NCBI RefSeq assembly: GCF_019457915.1
Contig: NZ_JAHZSS010000016.1
Coordinates: forward strand, 1-64,000
Origin: Neiella holothuriorum
GTDB lineage: Bacteria > Pseudomonadota > Gammaproteobacteria > Enterobacterales > Neiellaceae
Length of the DNA: 64,000 nucleotides
Direction of reading: 5' to 3'
Shown here one piece after another: positions 39,201-47,208 of the stretch. The notes under the pieces were generated by a model. That model did no database searches. It worked only from the letters and a program-made list of their open reading frames with translations, and was not told the DNA's origin. The position numbers and the translations under genes are program-made. Positions within the stretch are counted from its first letter, which is position 1, and the number at the start of each line of letters is the position of its first letter.

Positions 39201-39295
39201 TCAGGCTGAGCGTCAGCTGCATAGGCAGCAGAAACGAGAGTTAGTGTAGATGCTGAAAGCACTGATGCTGCAATTTTAGAAAGTTTAAATTGCAT
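36257..39295 (-). CDS. TonB-dependent receptor (oligosaccharide-type)
   Basis: A 1012-residue outer-membrane receptor importing a ligand with TonB-ExbBD energy. Signal peptide ends near AYA-AD; the plug domain (about 45-190) carries the TonB box region 'EIIQVKGIAGSL' and 'KLPDNNIAEALQRITGVSI', 'VTIRGIDENRVELNG' and 'VVKSPTADMIEGALGGTVSM'; a 22-strand barrel follows and ends in Phe ('YTVGVRAKF'). The pattern is that of the large TonB receptors of Xanthomonas/Caulobacter/Alteromonas type used for plant and algal oligosaccharides. No adjacent hydrolase or transporter shows the substrate; alginate oligosaccharides are possible because this genome degrades alginate, but that is a guess. Confidence 0.93.
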   Translation of the reverse strand: MQFKLSKIAASVLSASTLTLVSAAYAADAQPEQPNEDVEIIQVKGIAGSLAESARQKRFSDQIVDAIVAEDIGKLPDNNIAEALQRITGVSIKSDFGVGEEVTIRGIDENRVELNGRSTSGTGRGGISLSDFPSSFLKTVSVVKSPTADMIEGALGGTVSMETIRPLELQETLIAVTLDAEYADKTENWAPKVTAALGSNWDLGDNGTFGASFVFSYLDREIRQDEFQTKMNSYTEIDGFDEVGNGPNDTFTVRSENTVRMKEETRERTAYGLSLQWAPESNEGNVYLDLSFSELSGDQQAHDVLGAITSPVANANTYQSSSGQLMEYTLTNNIVLNKTESDFAENDSYSHALGAEWQLTDQLRVSGEVAITGSDEDAIDSQLNLRPVDREDYEAAYALDPSVSPGSYFNRFSADVSYKSDKLPGIVFSDPDALTSVSDQAIREMFYDKTKTENDETAVRFDLEYSEPMGLDWVSTVKTGVRVTTREYEYNTAELQNDNGSTFKDAYKKAKYVGGDQDGEYVTPMWIDDPVWADAIHHVTYKNQFDQIDGYGANALTGPFAAYKASLLSNDAEGTFARMQQWLAGTDYATTGSLADNMTDLEDEWKEIEEDTRAVYLQFHLDFDEITAVVGARYIETDLDSTIIHSYSDEELQTILEQDKDLSVKGNKLTGTNEYSDFLPSLNVNWNVTDETIVRFAAAKVMRRADFGDLSPAFDIGMTLIDGTQGSYDLDPKRVTQYDLSVEHYFGDGGLVSAAVFYKDVESFTVPTTSCEANPRTVSDQSVGEEWKNICILDVAGESQSDVNIADPSMDNGEEYIEGLRDAGRTGITISRETNGGSGEVTGLELAYQQQFNFLPGAWSGLGVSTNYTYADSEQPNDLPLENISENAFNFQVYWEWEGFQTRLAYNWRDEYLDEEDYGKRTWQGGKEGYGSDFDRTDETADNYDPTAGNVYREARGQWDYSASYDINENWTVIGNIVNLTGEPLIYTTAQGHDFRNTEADRRYTVGVRAKF

Positions 39296-39487
39296 TCCTT
39301 TTCCCCTTGCTGAGTGGCTTTATTTGTACTGCTAAATCTGTTTAAGCCACTTTCAATTAATAAGTGTGTTGCGAACTGCTAACCAATCGTTAACAGATGC
39401 GTAGGCATGCTTCCATAGGCCTCACAAATGTTCAACCAACAGGTCTTATCAATAACATCAGCCACTTCAGAACGACTGAAACAATAT

Positions 39488-39502
39488 GGTATTACCAATA
39501 CC
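39488..39502. promoter_or_regulatory. Palindrome upstream of the TonB-dependent receptor
   Basis: GGTATT-ACC-AATACC is a perfect six-base inverted repeat with a three-base centre, 193 bases upstream of the receptor start. A second copy of its core in the opposite direction (GGTAATAC, 39547-39554) follows 58 bases on. Possible operator pair; the regulator is unknown. Confidence 0.4.
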
Positions 39503-40212
39503 TGCAATATTGGGCGCCCAAAAAACCGGCCCAGGCACAAATAATTTGGTAATACACATTTGCTGCACATTCATGTGCCCGTTACACAAAGTTTGCACAA
39601 AGTATCCACAAACTGCGCCCTGCAGACCATCACCCAACGATTAAACAGCAAGGATTCAGAGGGGTTGTTTTTACAAAAATATTTCATCAACAAATAAACC
39701 GAACAGCAACATTTTGCTAACAAGGCGGGGATTGGTAAGCAAGAAACGTAAATTCGGTCATCCCAATAATCGCATTTACACGTTGTTTTAATTTAAGTTA
39801 AAAAAATATTTGACCAGCATCGCAAAGAAAAATTCATAACAATATTACCTATTGTTTTTTAACGAATTTCAATAAAACAAAGACCGACAACAGGTGATCC
39901 GAATTAGTTCCTGATATGCTGAAAAAAGTATCCATTCTGGCTAAAGATCACATAATTCGCGATTCTCCAAAACACAATGCTGTTTATATCCAGTTTGTGA
40001 CCAACATCTACAGACTAAAGCTCACCAATTTTTTTTAAACCTATTGCGCCACTTATTACCAATCGTGCACCAAGACCGTTATGCGTAACATTTGCACAAT
40101 TAAGGTGAAGGCAGACCAAGCCTTATGCAGTCGACAGCCCGATTGGTCGATAATTGTGGCACTGGCAGATCAACAAGAGAAATGCCACTTAAATCAGTAA
40201 TGTTTAATAATT

Positions 40213-40272
40213 GGTCATAGCAATTTTAATCTGTACATTCGGTCATACAATTAAACCAATTTGTTGGTCATA
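40213..40272. repeat. Three GGTCATA direct repeats upstream of the pilin
   Basis: GGTCATA occurs at 40213-40219, 40241-40247 and 40266-40272, with TTGGTCATA at the first and third. Spacing is 28 and 25 bases. They lie 240-300 bases before the pilin start and could be activator sites. Confidence 0.4.
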
Positions 40273-40511
40273 CCGTTACTGACCGTTTGACGATTCGTAC
40301 ATCAGCACCCCCATATGACAGCCTTACCAAGGCGTCATTGTGAGCGCCTGCCTACGATAATTTGAATCATCACGTGACCATCATCATGCATGCGCAAAGG
40401 GGCTAGCCGCTTCGCTCAATTCATAGTAGGTTTGTATTAACAAACGATGGATAACCAATTCCTTTATATAGACGCCAAAGAGAAGGGTTAGTTAACAAGG
40501 ATTATGAAGCA

Positions 40512-41039
40512 GTGAATAAGCAACGTGGATTTACCCTAATTGAATTAGTCGTAGTGATCGTGATACTCGGCATCCTTGCGGTCACTGCAAGCCCCCGCTT
40601 TATTGATATATCTTCTGACGCTCGAGCTTCTACGCTGCAAGGTCTAAAGGGCGCGTTGCAGTCTGGTGCAGACTTGGTGTACTCAAAATCGGTGATCAAT
40701 GGTGTTGAAACGGGCTCAGATGAGCTGGATATTGACGGTGATGGCGTTGATGACATTTTGGTTCGCTCTGGCTATCCGCGAGTGGCCAACAACTGCACGC
40801 GCTTTATCAGCGATATGGACTACTGGGTGGACCTTAAAATTGAAGCCTCGTGTCAGAGCGATACGAATGCAGAATGGTATGGCGTGGTTGAATCGAACAT
40901 GTTCCATTACATGCCGATGGGTTACACCACCACCGATGAGAACTGTTTTGTTACCTATACCACCGCCTCTGAATTCGATGGCAGTTCGTGGGTTGATGCA
41001 GCCGGACCAATTATTCTGATTGAAACCGACGGTTGCTAA
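40512..41039 (+). CDS. Type IV (MSHA-like) major-pilin-type protein
   Basis: A 175-residue prepilin: short basic leader MNKQRG, cleavage before Phe and the class signature FTLIELVVVIVILGILAVTA with Glu5. The globular part has the paired-cysteine spacing of MshA-like pilins ('NNCTRFI', 'EASCQSDT', 'DENCFVTY', 'ETDGC'). Prepilin peptidase and the assembly genes are not nearby, so this is an orphan pilin. The start is a GTG at 40512, ten bases after AAGGA; an ATG at 40504 opens a tiny frame ATG AAG CAG TGA whose stop overlaps the GTG. A hairpin follows the gene. Confidence 0.88.
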   Translation: MNKQRGFTLIELVVVIVILGILAVTASPRFIDISSDARASTLQGLKGALQSGADLVYSKSVINGVETGSDELDIDGDGVDDILVRSGYPRVANNCTRFISDMDYWVDLKIEASCQSDTNAEWYGVVESNMFHYMPMGYTTTDENCFVTYTTASEFDGSSWVDAAGPIILIETDGC

Positions 41040-41081
41040 CGTAACGCGGCTTTTATTGCTGTACTTGTTGCACTAGAAATT

Positions 41082-41099
41082 GGGGCCTTGTTAGGCCCC
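41082..41099. terminator. Hairpin between pilin and DUF3833 gene
   Basis: GGGGCCT-TGTT-AGGCCCC, seven-base arms. On the plus strand it is followed by TATGATTGTTTTT, an imperfect T-run, so it probably ends the pilin transcript. It touches the stop codon of the minus-strand gene and may end that one too. Confidence 0.6.
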
Positions 41100-41683
41100 T
41101 ATGATTGTTTTTGCATAAATAGGGTGATCTGCCCTACTTCAATCCCAAACTTCGTTAATTTTCCGATATTGATGACCACGTCATCATCTAGCTGATAGAG
41201 CCAGTCGTTTACCCCAACAGTCCACGGCTCACCATCAACCTCAATCATTAACTGATATTGCCAATTCATGGCAAATCCAACCACGCTACCAGCGGCTTCG
41301 CCAACCACATCGCCTGCACTACCGGTGTACTGATCACCAATCTTTGTCAACCGCCACAGCCGATGCTGGCGTTCACCGTCATCAAATTCAAAAGATTCAT
41401 CTAAGACGCCCTGATCGCCTTGCCAGCTCGCATTGATGGTTGCGGTAAAACGACGTTTGACCAAACCGTTGCGATCGGTAACAAGCCCCCACGCCTTAAT
41501 GTCGCCATCAAAATATTGTTTCAAGTCGAAAGCTGGTGTCGTTTGTTTATAGTCAGATAATGACTGCGAACAGCCTGCAATCAAAAAACTTAAAGCAATG
41601 ACTGAAACAATCGTTCTAATCGAATTTATAAAGATGCTGGTGTAATCATGCATCAGCTTAACAGCTCGCTTACAGTGCTCCAT
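41099..41683 (-). CDS. DUF3833 lipoprotein
   Basis: About 194 residues. A hydrophobic stretch ends in a lipobox (SFLIAGC), so a lipoprotein is predicted; the body ('LKQYFDGDIKAWGLVTDRNG', 'GERQHRLWRLTKIGDQYTG', 'MNWQYQLMIEVDGEPW') matches the DUF3833 family. ATG 41683 has GGAG nine bases upstream and overlaps the previous gene by 14 bases; ATG 41653 would give a shorter signal sequence and is the alternative. Function unknown; DUF3833 proteins recur in light-induced clusters with photolyase, FAD oxidase, DUF1365 and CFA synthase, as here. It is the last gene of that operon. Confidence 0.8.
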   Translation of the reverse strand: MEHCKRAVKLMHDYTSIFINSIRTIVSVIALSFLIAGCSQSLSDYKQTTPAFDLKQYFDGDIKAWGLVTDRNGLVKRRFTATINASWQGDQGVLDESFEFDDGERQHRLWRLTKIGDQYTGSAGDVVGEAAGSVVGFAMNWQYQLMIEVDGEPWTVGVNDWLYQLDDDVVINIGKLTKFGIEVGQITLFMQKQS

Positions 41684-42395
41684 TGGCGTTCGTCTCCACA
41701 ATAGTATGACCGAGCTTAGCGTGATGTTTAGATTGGCTAAACGCGCTGTTACGGTGCTTTCCCAGTAGGGCTAATCGGAAGGCTTGGTGCTCATCTCGCT
41801 CTTGTAACCAAATCGACAGAAATTGGTTGCTGAATTCGCCAGATGGGACTTCCCCTAAGTAGTGATAACCGGCTGTTGAATGCGCCTCTTTAAGCCAAAA
41901 TTTGGCACTATTATTTTGCCCAACGGTAACGGTCAAACTGTCACCTTCATGAATTTTCTCTGGCCAAATAGCCGCCAGCTGTTTGAGCCATAAACCTTGC
42001 TGCGGATCCTCTCCTAGCCCCATGCCTTGCCATTGCTCTGCTGTTCTTTCAATTAAGTCATCGCGCTCAATATCCAATTGGTAAGTCAAAGCCAGCGCAG
42101 TACCGGGTAGTTGTTCAAATTGAAACTGTCCTGACGGGTGATATAACCGAGCTTCATAGACGGTCCACCACAACCAACTGAAGGCAGCCTGCCCCACTAA
42201 ATGCGATTCAGCCAAGACAAGGTGCTTGGTGTGTTTTGTTTCAGAGGGGATTGGCGATGCCGTAGGTTCATCGCTCAATGCGTTAAAGCTGCTTAACCAA
42301 AGGCAACTTGCGATGAACACACCGCGCCACCGCGCGTTGATTAACGGCCTTTTTTCAATGAACTGTGCACTTGTTCCGCTCGGTATTGCAGTCAT
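41670..42395 (-). CDS. Chalcone-isomerase-like protein
   Basis: About 241 residues with a signal-like segment near residues 25-42 and a chalcone-isomerase-like domain ('ARLYHPSGQFQF', 'ALTYQLDIERDDLIERTAEQW', 'SLTVTVGQ', 'LSIWLQERDE'). In bacteria these domains are not flavonoid enzymes; fatty-acid binding or a membrane-lipid role is suspected. ATG 42395 follows AGGAG by seven bases. Member of the photo-oxidative-stress gene set. Function not shown by sequence. Confidence 0.75.
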   Translation of the reverse strand: MTAIPSGTSAQFIEKRPLINARWRGVFIASCLWLSSFNALSDEPTASPIPSETKHTKHLVLAESHLVGQAAFSWLWWTVYEARLYHPSGQFQFEQLPGTALALTYQLDIERDDLIERTAEQWQGMGLGEDPQQGLWLKQLAAIWPEKIHEGDSLTVTVGQNNSAKFWLKEAHSTAGYHYLGEVPSGEFSNQFLSIWLQERDEHQAFRLALLGKHRNSAFSQSKHHAKLGHTIVETNANGAL

Positions 42396-42484
42396 AACCA
42401 ATCTCCTGTGTTGTTCTGTTTATAAGCAGAACAACGCCAAGGCGATCAGTTTGTCGGTCAATTTATGTGGCTAGCAAAGCGTTG

Positions 42485-43030
42485 TTAACGAGTGAATTGA
42501 AATGATTTAGGCACCAACCATGTGGCACTTAAGTAAAACAGAATGGCCCATTCAATGGCGATAATAAATGACGTGGATGATGTGAGCTCGCCTCCTGCAA
42601 TTTGAGCGCCCGCATAATAACTTGCCCAACCGCCAGCCCCCGCCAAAGCAGAACCCAACAGCGGTTTTGCCACCAGCCAACGCAAACTGTGGTTAAGCAA
42701 CGTGGCAAACAACGGCCAAAATGCAATAAGCCAAAGCGGCGGAACGGGCCCTGCGTGATTCGGTAAGATTAATACGCCACTGTGTAAATGGAAGCTTTCA
42801 GCAACAAGCCCGAGGGCAGCGAAAACACCCATTAAATAACGATCAGAGCGAGCCGACGAAGATAATGACCAATGACCAATCAACCAAGCAATCACCCAAG
42901 GGACGGCCTGATCACCAATCAGTAATAAGCTAAACCAACACAGCTGAAATGAAGCGACGTTAAGTAACAACCACCAGACAGACTGTTTGGGTGCGGGCGA
43001 TCCAGACTGTTGCGACAAGTGCGGCTCCAT
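42485..43030 (-). CDS. DUF2878 membrane protein
   Basis: A 181-residue inner-membrane protein with five or six helices, matching DUF2878 ('NVASFQLCWFSLLL', 'HSLRWLVAKPLLGSALAGAGGWASYYAGA'). Function unknown. It sits 70 bases after cfa and 89 bases before the chalcone-isomerase-like gene in the same minus-strand run. Confidence 0.78.
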   Translation of the reverse strand: MEPHLSQQSGSPAPKQSVWWLLLNVASFQLCWFSLLLIGDQAVPWVIAWLIGHWSLSSSARSDRYLMGVFAALGLVAESFHLHSGVLILPNHAGPVPPLWLIAFWPLFATLLNHSLRWLVAKPLLGSALAGAGGWASYYAGAQIAGGELTSSTSFIIAIEWAILFYLSATWLVPKSFQFTR

Positions 43031-43100
43031 TATGACGGCGTAAACATTAGATCGGCCCTATTCAGCGAGGAAAGGGCTCGAACAGAGCCCACACATTACA

Positions 43101-44372
43101 TTATCTCAGAGGTTTGTCTAAGGTTAGCTGGACGGTACTAATGGAACGCTCACGAAAACCGCCTTCACAGTAGCATAAGTAAAAGCGCCACATCCGTATA
43201 AAGCGCTCGTCAAATCCGAGTTGCTCAACTTGGTCGAGCTTGGCTTCAAAGTTCTCTCGCCAATCGGCTAATGTCTGGGCGTAATCTATGCCGATATCAC
43301 GTACTTGTCGAATCACCATGTCGCTATATTTAGCCGCCTGATCAGACAATACGGCGACCGATGGTAGATAACCACCGGGGAAAATATAGCGTTGAATGAA
43401 GTCAACATTCTTGCGGTAACTGGGCTCGCGTTGGTCAGCTATGGTAATTGCCTGCAAGACCATTTTGCCACTGTCTGCTAACAACGAAGTGCATCGTTTG
43501 AAAAACGTCGATAGATGCTCATAACCAACAGCTTCAATCATTTCAATCGAGATGATTTTGGAGTATTGCCCTTCTAATTGACGGTAGTCTTGTTTCAGCA
43601 CTGTAATTTGATCGCTGACGTCTGATTGCTCAACACGTTGTTTAGCAAACTGATACTGGGCATCACTAATGGTTGTGGTGGTGACTTGGCAACCGTAATG
43701 TTGCGCCGCAAACAACGCCAACCCACCCCAGCCGGTGCCAATTTCCAACAGATGATCATCAGCCGTTAGCTGCAAGTCGTCGCACAACAACTTGAGTTTG
43801 TGCTCACTCGCTTGTTGCAGCGATGCGCCTTGATGAGGGTAAACACCACTTGAATACATCATGGTGTCGTCTAAAAACAATTGGTAAAAGGCGTTACTCA
43901 AATCGTAGTGGTGGGCAATATTTCGCTGCGATCCCGTCACGCTATTACTGTTGAACTTATGGAGCAGTTTTAGGAACAGTCGCTTGAGCGGGCTTGCCTG
44001 TGATTCAATGGCATCGAGCGCTGCCATATTAGCCGCTAACACGCGCACTACCGCTGTAAGATCAGGACTATCCCACCAGCCATCCATGTAAGCTTCCGCA
44101 CCTCCAATACTGCCACCGCGCATCACCGCTTTGTAGAAACGTTCGTCACGCACATGAATTTCTGCACTCAGCGCCGATGACGGATCGCCGAATTCACATT
44201 GCCAGCCGTGACAGTCGCGCAGTAACAAACGTCCATGGCGTAGCTGTTGAAGAGGCTTCAATAACAACCGAGTTAGTAGCGAAGGTGCTATCTCATCATG
44301 TTGATTTTGGATCACCGACCCATCGCTATTCAGTGACTTGGTCGCATCAGCTAGAGTGGAATCGTTTGCCAT
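43101..44372 (-). CDS. cfa: Cyclopropane-fatty-acid-synthase family methyltransferase
   Basis: SAM-dependent methyltransferase acting on unsaturated acyl chains of membrane phospholipids, 423 residues (E. coli Cfa 382). Family features: 'YSSGVYPHQGASLQQASEHKL' region (shown in part), SAM loop LEIGTGWGG, 'ISIEMIEAVG' and 'QRYIFPGGYLPS'. The N-terminal lipid-binding part is present. It starts three bases after the DUF1365 stop. In Rhodobacter a CFA-like protein with a FAD oxidase belongs to the singlet-oxygen (sigmaE-ChrR) regulon, and the same neighbours appear here, so methylation (cyclopropane or furan-type lipid) protecting against photo-oxidation is the likely job. Confidence 0.93.
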   Translation of the reverse strand: MANDSTLADATKSLNSDGSVIQNQHDEIAPSLLTRLLLKPLQQLRHGRLLLRDCHGWQCEFGDPSSALSAEIHVRDERFYKAVMRGGSIGGAEAYMDGWWDSPDLTAVVRVLAANMAALDAIESQASPLKRLFLKLLHKFNSNSVTGSQRNIAHHYDLSNAFYQLFLDDTMMYSSGVYPHQGASLQQASEHKLKLLCDDLQLTADDHLLEIGTGWGGLALFAAQHYGCQVTTTTISDAQYQFAKQRVEQSDVSDQITVLKQDYRQLEGQYSKIISIEMIEAVGYEHLSTFFKRCTSLLADSGKMVLQAITIADQREPSYRKNVDFIQRYIFPGGYLPSVAVLSDQAAKYSDMVIRQVRDIGIDYAQTLADWRENFEAKLDQVEQLGFDERFIRMWRFYLCYCEGGFRERSISTVQLTLDKPLR

Positions 44373-44375
44373 GCC

Positions 44376-45113
44376 TTAACTCCTGTTGTCCATTTTATGA
44401 GGCACGTAAGGCACCCCTTTTAACCATAACTTGAGCGCCTGCCAGTATATTTTCACCACGACGCTGACCGTCATAATGGGCGTTTTTATCAAGGCTCGAG
44501 TTAAGTTACGAGAGTTGAGCGGTTGTTGGATCATCGCCAGCGTGGCATCAAACAATTTGCCCTGCTCATCATGATTTTCGATATGGAGATTTAATTTGCT
44601 CGCAGGCTCTTTAATACGCCAGTGATACGTCATCGCCAAATCCATAAACGGCGACACATGGAAGGACTTGCGTTGCTGGTATTCTTCATTACGGCAATTC
44701 ACTGCGTAATAGTGTTTTTGTAACCAAGGGGTATTACTGACTTCGGCAAGCAAATAGCGCAATGTTCCGCTCGCGTCGTAGCAATAAAAACAATTGATGG
44801 GGCTGAAATAGATCCCCAAATAACGAAGCTGCCCCACCATCACGATACGGCCATCGCACTCATAGCCCGTTAGCTCCTTTAACGTTTCAACAGCCGCTTG
44901 TTTAATGCCCATATTGCCTTTCGCTGGAAAGTAATCGGCTTGCTTTAATTGCGCCCAATTAAAGCTATCAACAGAGAACCAGCGCATCGATTGGTGAAGC
45001 TCCGACAGCTCATCCAGATCAATTGCGAGCATAAACATTGGGTAGCAAAAACTATTCTGCTTGGGTCGGGTTCGACGATGGCGAACAACGCCTTGGTAGA
45101 GGCTTGAATTCAT
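44376..45113 (-). CDS. DUF1365 protein
   Basis: About 245 residues, DUF1365 ('SLYQGVVRHRRTRP', 'FCYPMFMLAIDLDEL', 'YLGIYFSPINCFYCYD', 'KSFHVSPFMDLAMTYHWRI'). Found almost always with CFA synthases and FAD-dependent amine-oxidase-like proteins; possible lipid-modifying partner, biochemistry unknown. The ATG at 45113 overlaps the previous stop as ATGA, so the longer upstream frame is not the start. Translational coupling with the FAD protein is likely. Confidence 0.88.
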   Translation of the reverse strand: MNSSLYQGVVRHRRTRPKQNSFCYPMFMLAIDLDELSELHQSMRWFSVDSFNWAQLKQADYFPAKGNMGIKQAAVETLKELTGYECDGRIVMVGQLRYLGIYFSPINCFYCYDASGTLRYLLAEVSNTPWLQKHYYAVNCRNEEYQQRKSFHVSPFMDLAMTYHWRIKEPASKLNLHIENHDEQGKLFDATLAMIQQPLNSRNLTRALIKTPIMTVSVVVKIYWQALKLWLKGVPYVPHKMDNRS

Positions 45114-46396
45114 CGGCCGGCTCCAGCGACTAGCACATCGCCTCCAAGCAGTTTCGATACATCTTGTGCCGAACGAACACCATCTTCGTGAAAGCCGTTG
45201 TACCAATAGGCACCGCAAAAGAAGCAGCCGTCTTGGCCATTAATCAGTTGCCGTTGTTGTTGCGCTTTAAAGCTCGTTCGGTTGAATACGGGGTGATGAT
45301 ATTCGTAACGACCAATCACATGCTGCGGATCGATTTGATCGGCCTGATTCAGGCTCACGCAGTAGGTCGTATCACCGCTTAACCCCTGCAAAATATTCAT
45401 GTTGTAGGTTAGCGTTGCTTGCGGATCGTCACTGTCATCAAGCATGTAATTCCATGCAGCCCAGGCCGCTTGGCGTTTAGGTAGCCGTGAAATGTCGGTA
45501 TGTAAAATCACGTCATTGGCCTGAAACGGAATATCATCTAACACCTGTCGTTCTTGCTCTGACGCGTGCTGGCCCAATAAGCGCAACGCTTCATCGCTAT
45601 GGCAAGCAAAAATAACGGCATCAAAATCGTCTTTGCCATTGGCGTGTTCAACACTTACATGGGCTAATTCGTTGCCGTCGTAATGACGAGACACAGCAAC
45701 GGCGCCTGAAGCAAATGCAACTTCTCCTTCCACACAGTTTCGCCATGCTTTGACATATTGATGAGAGCCGCCCGTTATGACATACCATTGCGGCCGATTA
45801 ACGACATCGAGCAAGCCATGGTTAATGAAAAAGCGAACAAAAAACAACGCCGGAAATTCATTCATCTCTTTAATCGACGACGACCAAATCGCGGCGCCCA
45901 TCGACATTAGATAATTGACACGGAAGTACTCGTTGAAACCATGTTGATCTAAATAATCAGCCAGGCTCATGGATTCATCTAATTCGCCTTCATCAAAGCT
46001 CTGCTTGGCCAGTTTGTTAAAGCGATTAATGTCGTACAGTAATCGATAAAACTTTGGATTTAACCAATTGCGGCGCTGCGCAAACAAGCTCGACAAAGAG
46101 TGGCCATTGTACTCTAGGTTGGCCGCTTGATTACTCACGCTATAGCTCATGTCCGTTTCTTGAAACGGTACCTTTAGCGCCGCTAAAAATGCTTGGAAGT
46201 TTGGGTATGTCCGGTCATTAAATACAATGAAGCCCGTATCAATGGCGCGGCCAGCATGTTCGCCATCAAGTTCTTTCGTCGCGGTATGGCCGCCTAAGTA
46301 ATCATTTTTTTCAAACAGCGTGATCTGATGATGTTTGCGCAACAAATAACTTGCAACGAGCCCTGAAATTCCACTTCCGATAACCGCGATTTTCAT
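45110..46396 (-). CDS. FAD-dependent amine-oxidase-like protein
   Basis: A 428-residue flavoprotein. The N-terminal Rossmann motif GSGISGLVASYLL with a downstream Glu and 'YLGGHT' marks FAD binding of the amine-oxidase/phytoene-desaturase group; 'DTGFIVFNDRTYPNF' is a known signature of the COG2907 subgroup that accompanies DUF1365 and CFA genes. Substrate unproven; lipid desaturation or oxidation is suspected. Both ends overlap neighbours by four bases (ATGA), so it is translated as part of the operon. Confidence 0.9.
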   Translation of the reverse strand: MKIAVIGSGISGLVASYLLRKHHQITLFEKNDYLGGHTATKELDGEHAGRAIDTGFIVFNDRTYPNFQAFLAALKVPFQETDMSYSVSNQAANLEYNGHSLSSLFAQRRNWLNPKFYRLLYDINRFNKLAKQSFDEGELDESMSLADYLDQHGFNEYFRVNYLMSMGAAIWSSSIKEMNEFPALFFVRFFINHGLLDVVNRPQWYVITGGSHQYVKAWRNCVEGEVAFASGAVAVSRHYDGNELAHVSVEHANGKDDFDAVIFACHSDEALRLLGQHASEQERQVLDDIPFQANDVILHTDISRLPKRQAAWAAWNYMLDDSDDPQATLTYNMNILQGLSGDTTYCVSLNQADQIDPQHVIGRYEYHHPVFNRTSFKAQQQRQLINGQDGCFFCGAYWYNGFHEDGVRSAQDVSKLLGGDVLVAGAGR

Positions 46397-47208
46397 AGAT
46401 TCGATAAATCCTTGTGTTGGGGCGTTTGATGACCATTCGATCGGCGACTTGGCTGATTCAGCTTGCTAGCTAGCCATAATCGGGCTGAGACCGGCAGCTT
46501 ATGGATAAGTCGGAGCACGCCACAAAACAAACGAGGAAAATGCACTTCTGCTTTTCCTTTTTCAACACCGGCTCGAATTGCTGCACTGGCCGCTTGCGTT
46601 GACGCCAGCATTGGCATATCAAAATCATTTTTCTGGGTCAGAGGGGTATCAATAAAGCCAAGCATGACGTTGGTGACTTTAATCTCGCGCGGGGCCAAGG
46701 TGTTGTGAAGCACGTGCGCTAGGTATTGTAGTGCTGCTTTCGAGGCGCCATAAAACTCGGCACGGGCAAATGGTAGATACACCGACGCACTGCCAATGAA
46801 GGCAACTTTCGCGTCCGGTGAGCTGCTTAATAAGTCGGATAGGTTCTCCAACAACCGAACCGGCGCCACCACATTAATATCTAGCGTCTGCTGCAAAACA
46901 CTCGTTTTGAGCTGACCATCATCGACATAGTGGCAAACGCCCGCATTGAGAATTAAGACATCAATGGCGGCATAACGACGCGCCAACTCTAAACAACTGG
47001 TTGCGACCGCGCGCTCATCGGTCAAATCACAACAGATGGTGTCGGCACCTAGCTGCTGCAAGTCCACCAATTGGGCAACGTTACGGCCAATGGCAATCAC
47101 GTTGGCGCCTGAGGCTAAGTAGTCCAGCGTTAACTGATAGCCGACACCAGAGGTTGCCCCAGTGATAAGCACTGTCAGTTGGCGCGATTGAGGTTTATTA
47201 AGGGGCAC
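46393..47208 (-). CDS. Short-chain dehydrogenase of the light-response operon
   Basis: A 271-residue SDR. TGATSGVG cofactor motif, 'ILNAGVCHY', catalytic Ser in 'AFIGSASVYLP', YGASK catalytic motif. It starts with GTG at 47208, overlapping the SnoaL-like stop (TAGTG). Substrate unknown; the recurrent company of SnoaL, FAD oxidase, DUF1365 and CFA synthase genes places it in the same stress pathway. C-terminal 'KLNQPSRRSNG' tail is polar and may be disordered. Confidence 0.88.
   Translation of the reverse strand: MPLNKPQSRQLTVLITGATSGVGYQLTLDYLASGANVIAIGRNVAQLVDLQQLGADTICCDLTDERAVATSCLELARRYAAIDVLILNAGVCHYVDDGQLKTSVLQQTLDINVVAPVRLLENLSDLLSSSPDAKVAFIGSASVYLPFARAEFYGASKAALQYLAHVLHNTLAPREIKVTNVMLGFIDTPLTQKNDFDMPMLASTQAASAAIRAGVEKGKAEVHFPRLFCGVLRLIHKLPVSARLWLASKLNQPSRRSNGHQTPQHKDLSNL

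Larger units (their letters stand above)
39296..40511. other. 1.2 kb AT-rich non-coding region
   Basis: No credible gene in 1216 bases. It must hold the promoter of the TonB receptor (minus) and of the pilin (plus). Two regulatory-looking elements are listed separately (39488-39502 and 40213-40272). The length is unusual for this gene-dense window and an RNA gene cannot be excluded. Confidence 0.6.
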
